A DNA stretch of 40,360 nt from CAZSVI01 sp964610205. GTDB lineage: Bacteria > Bacillota > Clostridia > DSM-8532. This document shows positions 33,847 to 40,360 of this stretch, piece by piece; position 1 is the first letter of the stretch, and every line of letters starts with the position of its first letter. The stretch covers positions 1 through 40,360 of the forward strand of contig CAZSVI010000014.1 in the NCBI GenBank assembly GCA_964610205.1, given 5' to 3'. The translations under genes were made by a program, and so were the position numbers. A model generated the notes under the pieces. The model was not told where the DNA came from. It saw nothing but the letters and a program-made list of their open reading frames with translations, and did not search any database.

Positions 33847-35019
33847 TTAATATTTCCCATACTTTTCCAGCGTTTCAAGCATCGCTTCGATATTTTCCGG
33901 AGGGACATCCGCCTGGATATTATGTATGGTGTTAAAAACAAACCCTCCTCCCGGAGCCAGATCATCAATTCTACGCTTTACTTCCTCCCGGACTTCCCAG
34001 GGTGAACCAAACGGTAATACTCTTTGCGTATCCACGCCTCCGCCCCAGAATATCAATACATCTCCGTATTCTTTTTTTAAAACCTTTGTATCCATGTTGT
34101 TTGCCGATACCTGTATTGGATTTAAAATATCCACTCCTGCTTCTATCAGGTCAGGTATCAATGGTTTCACAGCTCCGCAGCAGTGAAGGAAGACCTTGAT
34201 ATGCGGCGCCTTTTCTTTTATAAGAGAAAATAGCTTTTTATGTCTGGGTTTGATATATTTTCGGTATATTTCAGGTGAAATCAGCAGGCTGCTCTGAGTT
34301 CCGAGGTCATCAGCCTCAATAGCCACAAGTATGTCCTTACCCACCTTATCCAACGCTTTTTGCCAGTATGCCGCCTTTATCTCTACAATCCTGTCAAGTA
34401 TTCCGCAAACAAGCTCCGGCTCAAGTATGAAACCCATAAAAAGCTGCTCGAAACCTCGAAGCCTTAAGGACATTTCAAATATTCCAGCGCTTACTCCATG
34501 CATTACGAAAGCATAATCTCCCTGCTTTTTAAGCTCTATGAGCCGGCCTGCAAACCCCGCGATTCTTTTATCGTCCAAGGGATCCGGCCAGGGAAAGTGA
34601 CCCAGATCCGACATCCCGAGTTCACCTGCCAGCGGATGGGATACCATATCAAAGTATTGGCCTCCAACTGCGGGCATTTTCCATTCCACACCCCATTCAT
34701 CAGTAAAAACGGTATTGCCGTCAATTTCCCTGTATTCAGTCTTGAAGTTTGATGGCGTAACCGGCAGTAATCCTCTGGTGTCTACACAAAGTCTCTTCAG
34801 GACCTCCTCATGTACAACAGCCAACCGCTGCACAGGGTCCAGTATTGAAGAGCAGCTGTCAAGCTCCTCCCACCCTTTGTATGCAATGTATTTTTTATAT
34901 GCCGTTAAATTGATTCCTGTCATTTTCGTACTGCCCAGATCCAATGGAACCCTGTCCGGTTCGCTGTGGTTTAAGGCAGTTTTCATACGCTCAGCCGGCG
35001 TCATTGTTCTGTTTGCCAT
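33847..35019 (-). CDS. Uroporphyrinogen decarboxylase-family protein (MtaA/CmuA-like)
   Basis: A 390-residue TIM-barrel protein. The N-terminus MTPAERMKTALNHSEPDRVP is the standard opening of the methyltransferase-like branch, and the zinc-ligand region FLHCCGAV (His279, Cys280/281) is of the MtaA type. The true haem-pathway UroD lacks this. Related proteins transfer methyl groups from corrinoid proteins to thiols, but many members in sugar loci are uncharacterised. No corrinoid protein or activator is seen nearby. With neighbouring isomerases and an oxidoreductase, a role in using an O-methylated sugar or in an unknown sugar reaction is possible. GAGGA precedes the ATG at nine bases. Confidence 0.85.
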   Translation of the reverse strand: MANRTMTPAERMKTALNHSEPDRVPLDLGSTKMTGINLTAYKKYIAYKGWEELDSCSSILDPVQRLAVVHEEVLKRLCVDTRGLLPVTPSNFKTEYREIDGNTVFTDEWGVEWKMPAVGGQYFDMVSHPLAGELGMSDLGHFPWPDPLDDKRIAGFAGRLIELKKQGDYAFVMHGVSAGIFEMSLRLRGFEQLFMGFILEPELVCGILDRIVEIKAAYWQKALDKVGKDILVAIEADDLGTQSSLLISPEIYRKYIKPRHKKLFSLIKEKAPHIKVFLHCCGAVKPLIPDLIEAGVDILNPIQVSANNMDTKVLKKEYGDVLIFWGGGVDTQRVLPFGSPWEVREEVKRRIDDLAPGGGFVFNTIHNIQADVPPENIEAMLETLEKYGKY

Positions 35020-35175
35020 TTATCAATTCCTCTTTACTCTTTCTATTATGGTAATTTTAATTTCTGCAGTGTATAATTTCACCTTATCCTTCCAGGAATA
35101 AGACGTTGAAGCGTTCGTTCTTATTTCTGCAAGGCGCATAAATGCATATTGGTTAATGAATTTTTCGCTGTAGGA

Positions 35176-35997
35176 CTATTCAAAGCTAATTTTTAGTTCA
35201 AGCAAAATTCCCCGTAACGCTGCCAAATCTTTCTCAAACAACTCTGGACCTGTAAACCCCCTGAATTTCTCGGCGAGTGACAGATGAGGCTCCAATGAAA
35301 CAAACATACCCTCTTTGTCCCTCAGCTCATTCAAAATATCCCTGATCCGCCCGTCTCCATGTCCTGCAAGCACAATTTCCCCGGTTCCTTTTACAGAATC
35401 CTTTACATGGATATATTCAACATGCTCTTTAAGTTTCCTGAAGCTCTTATTGAAAACGTCTTCTCCTGCAACAACAAAATTGGATGGGTCAAACACTGCT
35501 CTAAAACCGGTACTGTTAATAGAATCAAACAACCGGAAGCATCTTGAACTGGTTTCCCCGTAAATACCCGCTTCATTTTCATGCAGAATGACAATTTTAT
35601 TCTCCCCCGCAATCCGGAGCATCTGTCTCATCCTGTCTATTACCGTATTTTTGTACTTATCCTGCTCCCCCTCTTTTATATAGAAGGAAAAAATACGGAT
35701 ATAGCGGGATTCCATCTTTAATGCGATTTCAACAGCTCTCTTGAATCTGTCCAGATGCTTGCCGAAGTCATCTTCGATATTTACTTTCCCGATTGGCGAC
35801 CCGATGGAAGATACCCTGATATCCCTGTCAAATAACCGGTTTTTCACTATATCCAGCTCGCTGTCACTGAGATCAAGCACATTATTGTCCCAGACACTCC
35901 GCAATTCAACATATTTTACCTGATTTCTTTCCATGACCTCAATCTGCTCAAGGAGGTCTGCCGATATTTCATCAGCAAAACAACTGATTCTGAACAT
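35176..35997 (-). CDS. TIM-barrel sugar phosphate isomerase/epimerase-like protein A
   Basis: A 273-residue member of the xylose-isomerase-like (AP endonuclease 2) TIM-barrel family. Landmarks are SCFADEISADLLEQIEVM at the N-terminus, ILHENEAGIYGETSSRC (metal-binding Glu), AVFDPSNFVVAG and HVKDSVKGTGE with the conserved His-x-Lys-Asp. Members isomerise or epimerise ketoses and inosose-type compounds using a divalent metal. It lies 46 bases after its paralogue and 156 bases before the URO-D-like gene. Exact substrate unknown. Confidence 0.85.
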   Translation of the reverse strand: MFRISCFADEISADLLEQIEVMERNQVKYVELRSVWDNNVLDLSDSELDIVKNRLFDRDIRVSSIGSPIGKVNIEDDFGKHLDRFKRAVEIALKMESRYIRIFSFYIKEGEQDKYKNTVIDRMRQMLRIAGENKIVILHENEAGIYGETSSRCFRLFDSINSTGFRAVFDPSNFVVAGEDVFNKSFRKLKEHVEYIHVKDSVKGTGEIVLAGHGDGRIRDILNELRDKEGMFVSLEPHLSLAEKFRGFTGPELFEKDLAALRGILLELKISFE

Positions 35998-36043
35998 TTC
36001 TACACACCTTTCTTTGCACAGTTTTCTGCATTCCGGTCATGCA

Positions 36044-36838
36044 TTAATCCTCTTCATAAGCTTTCATGGCCTCAAGCTCACGCGGCAGATGAACATAATA
36101 GGGCTCCCAGCCTATCCATTCTCCGCTGATAAAACCACTGTACCCCGAATCTTTCAGAAGTCTGATTGCAGACTTATGGTCTATCCTGCCTTCACCAACA
36201 GGTTTAAACACCAGATTGTTTTCTGTCTTCACACCATCATGTACATGTACATGCCTTATCCATGGCTTCAATAATTCGAATGCCTTTTCTACCGTAAAGC
36301 CTTCAGATAATACCGGATGCATGATATCCCAGTTTACCGCTATAGCAGGATGATTCACACTCCTGATAACATTGACAATTGCTTCGGGGTCTGACCAACT
36401 GTCGTGTGTTTCAATACAAACCGTTATGTTTCTTTGTTGCGCAAACTCCGAAAGCTCTTTCAATGCCTCAACTATTGATTCAAAACTTTTTTCGCGGCCG
36501 ACACCTTCGGGTATGTTTCCTCCGAATACTCTGATCAATGGTGAACCGACTTCTGCGGCAAGCTCAATTGAGTATTTTGCATATTCAATATTATCCTTTG
36601 CGTCTGTAGGATTTGAAAATTTGCATGAGGTAGCTATGCAGCAAATGATAATTCTGTTTTCTCTGGCTTTTAAGCTTATTTCCCTTAAGAATGGTTTTGC
36701 AGCATCTATCTCTATGCCATGCCGGTGCCCGGCTCCTATCCGCGGTTCAAAACCTTCGTATCCGTATAGCTTTAAAGTCCTGAGGATTTGATTCATGTCA
36801 AGCTCAGGGCATGAAAAGCTCATAAATGAATATTTCAT
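36044..36838 (-). CDS. TIM-barrel sugar phosphate isomerase/epimerase-like protein B
   Basis: About 264 residues of the same fold as protein A but diverged. The metal-site pattern is seen in VCIETHDSWSDPEA, AVNWDIMHPVL, HVHVHDGVKTENN and the C-terminal SGEWIGWEP. It is the first gene of the - strand catabolic operon. ATG 36838 is chosen because GGAG is about nine bases upstream; a GTG directly before it is less well placed. Having two different isomerases in one operon suggests consecutive C2/C3 epimerisation or isomerisation of a keto-sugar. Confidence 0.85.
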   Translation of the reverse strand: MKYSFMSFSCPELDMNQILRTLKLYGYEGFEPRIGAGHRHGIEIDAAKPFLREISLKARENRIIICCIATSCKFSNPTDAKDNIEYAKYSIELAAEVGSPLIRVFGGNIPEGVGREKSFESIVEALKELSEFAQQRNITVCIETHDSWSDPEAIVNVIRSVNHPAIAVNWDIMHPVLSEGFTVEKAFELLKPWIRHVHVHDGVKTENNLVFKPVGEGRIDHKSAIRLLKDSGYSGFISGEWIGWEPYYVHLPRELEAMKAYEED

Positions 36839-36924
36839 CACATTTCTCTCCTCTCAAAAAGCCTTCATTACATATAGTATATATTTGCAAGAGAAAAAAA
36901 TATTTAAGTATTTTGTTAAAAAGT

Positions 36925-36953
36925 TTGCAAATATTGTGATTTAAATATAGAAT
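36925..36953 (+). promoter_or_regulatory. Predicted sigma-A promoter of the divergent AraC gene
   Basis: TTGCAA (36925-36930) and TAGAAT (36948-36953) are separated by exactly 17 bases. AAGGA lies about nine bases before the ATG at 36976. The 134-base divergent spacer should also hold the promoter of the isomerase operon and the AraC binding site. Confidence 0.5.
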
Positions 36954-36975
36954 TATTATACAAGGATGTGATTGG

Positions 36976-37833
36976 ATGAAAAACAATAATGAATTTAAAA
37001 AAGTATTTGATACGGATTTCTCCATATCTCATCATATAGATGATTGTTTTGTCATGAATACTTTTCATTTCCATAATGTTTTCGAGATATACTTTGCTCA
37101 AACAGACGGGCTTAAGTATTTTGTAGATAACAGGATATACCCTGTGGAAAAAAATGACCTTTTTATTTTCAACCATCTTGACCTGCATAGAATTGATATC
37201 TCTCCGGGTATGAAATATGAGAGGTATATAATTATTTTCAATCCCAGCTATGTCAGAGATTTATGTACCGATACCACCGACCTTCTTGAGTGTTTTTTAA
37301 ACAGAACTCCGGGTTTTTGCCACCGTATGCACCTATCTGATGAACAGGCAAAAACATATCTGTGTTTGTTTAATAAAAGTGAAAATTTTTACAATACCGG
37401 TTTTTATGGAGATGATGTATATAGGAAACTGACACTGGCGGAAATATTGATTTATATAAACCGCCTGTACCGTAGCAACGACTATTCCATACCTGTGTAT
37501 AACGATGCGAAATATGTCCGGATAAAGCCCGTACTGGCCTATATTAATGAAAACCTGCAGCAAAAGCTTTCTCTTGATCACCTGGGACATAAATTCTATA
37601 TCAGCAAATATCATTTGTGTAAAGTCTTCAAGGAAGTCACAGGATTTACTGTGAATGAATACACCATATACCGTAGAATAATACGGGCTGCGGAGCTTTT
37701 GAGAAGAAACATTCCAGTCTCTCATGTATCTGAAATGACAGGGTTTCAAAATGAGTGCCACTTTATTACAACCTTCAAAAAATTCACAGGCGCAACACCA
37801 AAACAGTATGCAAAAAAAGATCGGAATATATAA
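36976..37833 (+). CDS. AraC-family regulator with cupin domain
   Basis: A 285-residue soluble regulator with an N-terminal cupin-like sensor (FHFHNVFEIYFAQTDGLKYF; FNHLDLHRIDI) and a C-terminal tandem helix-turn-helix at about 185-282 (LGHKFYISKYHLCKVFKEV; GFQNECHFITTFKKFTGATP). It is transcribed divergently from the isomerase/URO-D/oxidoreductase operon and is its probable regulator, with activation by an intracellular sugar. It is related in layout to the regulator at 12699 but not closely. Confidence 0.88.
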   Translation: MKNNNEFKKVFDTDFSISHHIDDCFVMNTFHFHNVFEIYFAQTDGLKYFVDNRIYPVEKNDLFIFNHLDLHRIDISPGMKYERYIIIFNPSYVRDLCTDTTDLLECFLNRTPGFCHRMHLSDEQAKTYLCLFNKSENFYNTGFYGDDVYRKLTLAEILIYINRLYRSNDYSIPVYNDAKYVRIKPVLAYINENLQQKLSLDHLGHKFYISKYHLCKVFKEVTGFTVNEYTIYRRIIRAAELLRRNIPVSHVSEMTGFQNECHFITTFKKFTGATPKQYAKKDRNI

Positions 37834-38023
37834 AACAAATAAAATGAGACAACATTAACCTCCCCCATAACGGTTTGCCATTTATTTATAAGCCTTCTTC
37901 CATATATCCCAGAAACTTCCGCCATTATCACTTTATTGCTCCTAAATATATACTGTCTACTACAAAAAAGGATATTTATCACATTTTCATATAAGTGGAA
38001 TAACTTCCTGCCATGTTGGTATA

Positions 38024-39148
38024 TTACCGCCACAGCTTATTAATTACCAATTTTTTATAAATCGCAGCCAATATTATGCTTTCTTCTTCTTTAACGGAAT
38101 TTAGAATATCAATTATCTTCCTTATATTATCTTGAAACTTATAAGAAGAAAAAGTGCTCTCATCTTCTCTATTAACATACATACACTTCAAGAATATATT
38201 CCTCATCATATTAATTTTATCAACTATTTTTTGATATTCTCCGATTAACTCGGCAAGGTTATTATCAATCTTGTATATTGAAGTAATATACTTGAGCCTT
38301 TTAAAAATACCCTGCTTATGTTCATATAAAAAATGAACAGTAGGATAGCCTAATCCAGATATTTTATTTTCTCTTAATAACTCTTCCAAACGGCAAGTAA
38401 ACATGTCATAAACATCTATACCATATTTTACCTGTTCATTACCTGTTTCAATTAATCTTAAAAAATACTCCGATTTATTATCAATCACGGAATCCAAATA
38501 ATTCCTTAACTGTTTTAAAAATCTGCCAATACTGAATGGATAGTCTTCAATAAATTTATTTTGTTTTATCGTATTAACAAGACGTCCTTCCATCCAGTGT
38601 ATTCCACTCTCTTTATAATATTGACATCCGCTTCTAAATGCTTTTTTATATTGCTCATAATTATAAAGTATCTTATTGAACTTATGTTTAATATCAAACG
38701 CTATAGCCTTTATTTGCTGCTTTTCATTGTCATAGCCATATATAAGCGAATCATGAACAAAGTGTTTTTTATTAAAAGATAATTTTTGAGGCAGGTAATA
38801 TTCATCAGCAAATATTACTAAATAATAACCTGCGTCTATACAATCTCTAATATATTCTATTATATCCAGGTTATACTTTATTATTATGCTTCCAACTGAG
38901 TTTAGTTCTATTACATCATCATAAAATCGTCTAAAATCATATGTAACTCCATCTACATATTGACATCCCATATTTCCGTTAGCATATATTATTGACGCAA
39001 TTTGTATATAATGCTCAAAAAACCATGATTGAAACTTATTATCAGATAAAATTACACATAAAGGCAATGCATAATATAAATATGAATTTATATCATTTTG
39101 CAGTGTTACAACTAATTCGTTTTCTATACGCTCAGTATCAAGACTCAT
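38024..39148 (-). CDS. BtrH N-terminal domain-like protein
   Basis: About 374 residues. The middle of the N-terminal half follows the pattern of the butirosin-biosynthesis protein H N-terminal family: VIFADEYYLP (Asp115) and then HFVHDSLIYGYD (His129, His132). BtrH transfers an acyl group from an acyl carrier protein to an aminoglycoside, and relatives often sit in carrier-protein or NRPS loci. The family's usual N-terminal catalytic Cys is not obviously in place; Cys near the N-terminus lies in YYALPLCVIL. The C-terminal half is helical and unrecognised. Start ATG 39148 is chosen because GGAG is ten bases upstream. An acyl carrier protein lies upstream on the same strand. Confidence 0.6.
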   Translation of the reverse strand: MSLDTERIENELVVTLQNDINSYLYYALPLCVILSDNKFQSWFFEHYIQIASIIYANGNMGCQYVDGVTYDFRRFYDDVIELNSVGSIIIKYNLDIIEYIRDCIDAGYYLVIFADEYYLPQKLSFNKKHFVHDSLIYGYDNEKQQIKAIAFDIKHKFNKILYNYEQYKKAFRSGCQYYKESGIHWMEGRLVNTIKQNKFIEDYPFSIGRFLKQLRNYLDSVIDNKSEYFLRLIETGNEQVKYGIDVYDMFTCRLEELLRENKISGLGYPTVHFLYEHKQGIFKRLKYITSIYKIDNNLAELIGEYQKIVDKINMMRNIFLKCMYVNREDESTFSSYKFQDNIRKIIDILNSVKEEESIILAAIYKKLVINKLWR

Positions 39149-39149
39149 T

Positions 39150-39251
39150 TTACAACTTCTCCACAATTTCAAGCGAGACGCTTACATGCCTTAAATCTCC
39201 CATAAATTCAAGTTCAATATCTGCACGCCTCTTGTGCCATCTTTTTAACAT
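39150..39251 (-). CDS. Possible 33-residue leader ORF
   Basis: A short frame that starts MLKRWHKRRADIELEF and ends one base before the BtrH-like ATG. Its composition is protein-like and charged (including GDLRHVSVSLEIVEKL), and the tight spacing would allow coupling. No strong ribosome site precedes it, and it may be the tail of a lost gene; a second frame just upstream (from MNTKENKMS) overlaps it. Not recognised. Confidence 0.3.
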   Translation of the reverse strand: MLKRWHKRRADIELEFMGDLRHVSVSLEIVEKL

Positions 39252-39347
39252 CTGCAGACATTTTATTTTCCTTAGTGTTCATACTGACTCCCCATATAAT
39301 GAAATCTATACTATAATATTATCATAATTTCTATTTGATATATAGTA

Positions 39348-39569
39348 CTAATTGTTATTTCTGAATATCGTTTGCGTATCCAGATGATATACAAATTCTG
39401 GATACGATTTTAAAATATCAAGCAGTTTATCAATAAAATCAAAGCTCAAAAGGCTTATACCATTCTCTGTCCTAATGAGTATTCGGAATAAATATATAAA
39501 TTTTGCTCTTCTTTCGTAGCAAGGTGATTTTATTAATGAATTCTTACGATAAAATATATTTTCTATCAC
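39348..39569 (-). pseudogene. Possible N-terminal remnant of a GH38 alpha-mannosidase
   Basis: The 73-residue frame includes FIYLFRILIRTENGISLLSF and DFIDKLLDILKSYPEFVYHL followed by DTQTI. In mannosylglycerate-hydrolase-type GH38 enzymes a similar stretch (FxxFRxRLxxLxDxLLxIL, then PEFxYFHLDGQTI) follows the HWDREWY active-site motif. Here that motif is degenerate (PCYERRAKF), and the protein stops after IFRNNN, so the remaining 900 or so residues are missing. The identification rests on a short pattern and is tentative. Confidence 0.35.
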
Positions 39570-39588
39570 CTGTACCGGATATATATAA

Positions 39589-39683
39589 ATTGAATGAAGT
39601 TTTCTAACCAGCCATCAGCGCAAACCGCATAGAATCATTGCTGTTTGCTTGATGCCATGGTAAGAAAACTTAGTTCATTCAAT
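39589..39683. repeat. 95-nt long imperfect hairpin
   Basis: The outer arms ATTGAATGAA and TTCATTCAAT are perfect complements. Inside them GTTTTCTAACC pairs with GGTAAGAAAAC (10 of 11, after a four-base bulge), and the inner parts CATCAGCGCAAACCGC and GCTGTTTGCTTGATG pair imperfectly. The whole unit folds into one long stem. It may be a MITE-like element, a structured RNA, or a terminator for the upstream (- strand) gene. Confidence 0.55.
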
Positions 39684-39825
39684 ATAGTATCCTTATAATG
39701 CTCATTTTCAATATAAAACTCCTATTTTCAGGATAAATACTGAAAATTCTCAATTTTCATCATCTATCATCATTGTAAATTTTCAAACCAATCTGTTTCT
39801 CCATGTCTAACAAAATAAATTTTTT

Positions 39826-39999
39826 TCATAATGTTTCGTCTACTGCCATATATAAGCAGCATTTATCCTCTCTTTTTGAATTAAAATCACAACTGCGAAA
39901 ACACCCTGCTTCACACTCTGGGGATACAAGGGGAAGCAAGGCGTCAAACTCGCCTTGCGTAAGCTCTGGTATTACAGTGAGAATAACAACCTCAAACAT
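39826..39999 (-). pseudogene. Possible truncated Sfp-type phosphopantetheinyl transferase
   Basis: A 57-residue frame too short to be a full enzyme: MFEVVILTVIPELTQGEFDA then LLPLVSPE, which resembles the N-terminus of Sfp-type transferases (xxEFxxLLxLVSPExxxRIxRF). Beyond residue 31 similarity fades (CEAGCFRSCDFN) and the frame stops. AGGAG lies about eight bases before the ATG, a normal ribosome site. It follows the acyl carrier protein gene by about 85 bases on the same strand, which suits an enzyme that activates carrier proteins. It could instead be a genuine short peptide. Confidence 0.35.
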
Positions 40000-40083
40000 A
40001 GATGATGCTCCTATAAAAATAATAAAAGGTTTTTCTGCTCTTTTGGGTATCGGGGTATGGCGATACCCTGAAATCAGCCGTTT

Positions 40084-40350
40084 TCACAGTTGGTTAACCT
40101 TTGATTCCACATATTCAACCATTGACTTCACCGTAGGAAATTCAGAAATCAAGAGCATTTCATCATCAAACTCAAAATCAAATTCACTTTCAAGCGCAAT
40201 AACTGTTTTGATAAAAGTTATTGAATCTAGGCCAATGCTATTGAAATTAGTATCTAACGAGACATTATCTATATTTTTTCCGCCGAGATTTAAAATAATT
40301 GCTTCAAGAACTTTCTTTTGAATACTAGCCAATTCATCATTAATTAACAT
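40084..40350 (-). CDS. Acyl carrier protein
   Basis: An 88-residue carrier with the phosphopantetheine attachment motif GLDSITFI (Ser43), preceded by the helix-I region and followed by the acidic helix II/III (ESEFDFEFDDEMLLISEFPT). This is the pattern of stand-alone carriers in polyketide, NRPS or modified-aminoglycoside pathways, and less that of fatty-acid AcpP. The start lies ten bases from the window edge, so its ribosome site and upstream partners are not visible. With the BtrH-like gene downstream, it suggests acyl transfer from this carrier to an unknown acceptor. Confidence 0.88.
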   Translation of the reverse strand: MLINDELASIQKKVLEAIILNLGGKNIDNVSLDTNFNSIGLDSITFIKTVIALESEFDFEFDDEMLLISEFPTVKSMVEYVESKVNQL

Positions 40351-40360
40351 TAATTTTTAC

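Noticed and set aside
39803..40321. 172-residue + strand frame at the window end
   Set aside because: It is antisense to the acyl carrier protein and lacks a ribosome site and any family pattern.
1..40360. CRISPR arrays, tRNA or rRNA genes, prophage and intact insertion sequences
   Set aside because: No regularly spaced direct repeats, no recognisable tRNA or rRNA segments and no transposase, integrase or phage structural motifs were seen.

Overview
The window reads as chromosomal DNA of an anaerobic, saccharolytic Firmicute, most likely a clostridium of the Acetivibrio/Ruminiclostridium type. The reasons are the AT-rich intergenic DNA, strong GGAGG-type ribosome binding sites, lipoprotein-dependent CUT1 sugar import, AraC regulators beside glycan loci, intracellular glycosidases, a DivIVA-like coiled-coil protein, and a decayed DNRLRE/CBM96-like surface-protein fragment. 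The genus is inference. No rRNA, tRNA, CRISPR array, intact transposase or phage gene was seen.

Region A (0.4-12.6 kb, + strand) is a sugar import and breakdown locus. It holds a membrane-anchored AraC regulator with an extracytoplasmic sensor, an LplB/YtcP/LplA-type ABC importer, an FAD-dependent oxidoreductase, an MGH1-like (alpha/alpha)6 glycoside hydrolase and a GHL6-type glycosidase. Neither hydrolase has a signal peptide, so imported oligosaccharides are probably cleaved inside the cell. Region B (12.7-16.5 kb, - strand) is a small sugar-linked operon: Gfo/Idh/MocA oxidoreductase, DUF4127 protein and a cupin-AraC regulator. Region C (16.5-17.7 kb) has no intact gene; it contains debris of an ABC transporter and of a DNRLRE-type surface protein, plus a 36-nt palindrome.

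Region D (17.7-30.3 kb) is a GDP-fucose and glycosylation island of two convergent units. On the + strand are gmd and fcl (GDP-mannose to GDP-L-fucose). On the - strand are mannose-1-phosphate guanylyltransferase, a fucosyltransferase-like protein, an orphan E1 alpha/beta thiamine-diphosphate pair, an NAD-dependent sugar epimerase, three more overlapping fucosyltransferase-like paralogues, an APH-fold kinase-like protein lacking its metal-binding Asp, and a DivIVA-like protein. The simplest reading is that the island makes GDP-fucose, and perhaps a two-carbon-branched sugar, and attaches them to a surface or secreted acceptor with four diverged transferases.

Region E (30.5-37.8 kb) is a second catabolic locus: a GH35-like beta-galactosidase (+), then on the - strand a Gfo/Idh/MocA oxidoreductase, a URO-D/MtaA-like protein and two TIM-barrel sugar isomerase/epimerases, with a divergent AraC regulator. 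Region F (38.0-40.36 kb, - strand) is the edge of a carrier-protein-dependent biosynthetic locus: an acyl carrier protein, a probable broken phosphopantetheinyl transferase, a possible GH38 remnant, a 95-nt long hairpin and a BtrH-N-like protein.

The window is rich in long, near-perfect inverted repeats between genes. Several sit at gene junctions, and two short sequence families recur at distant sites.
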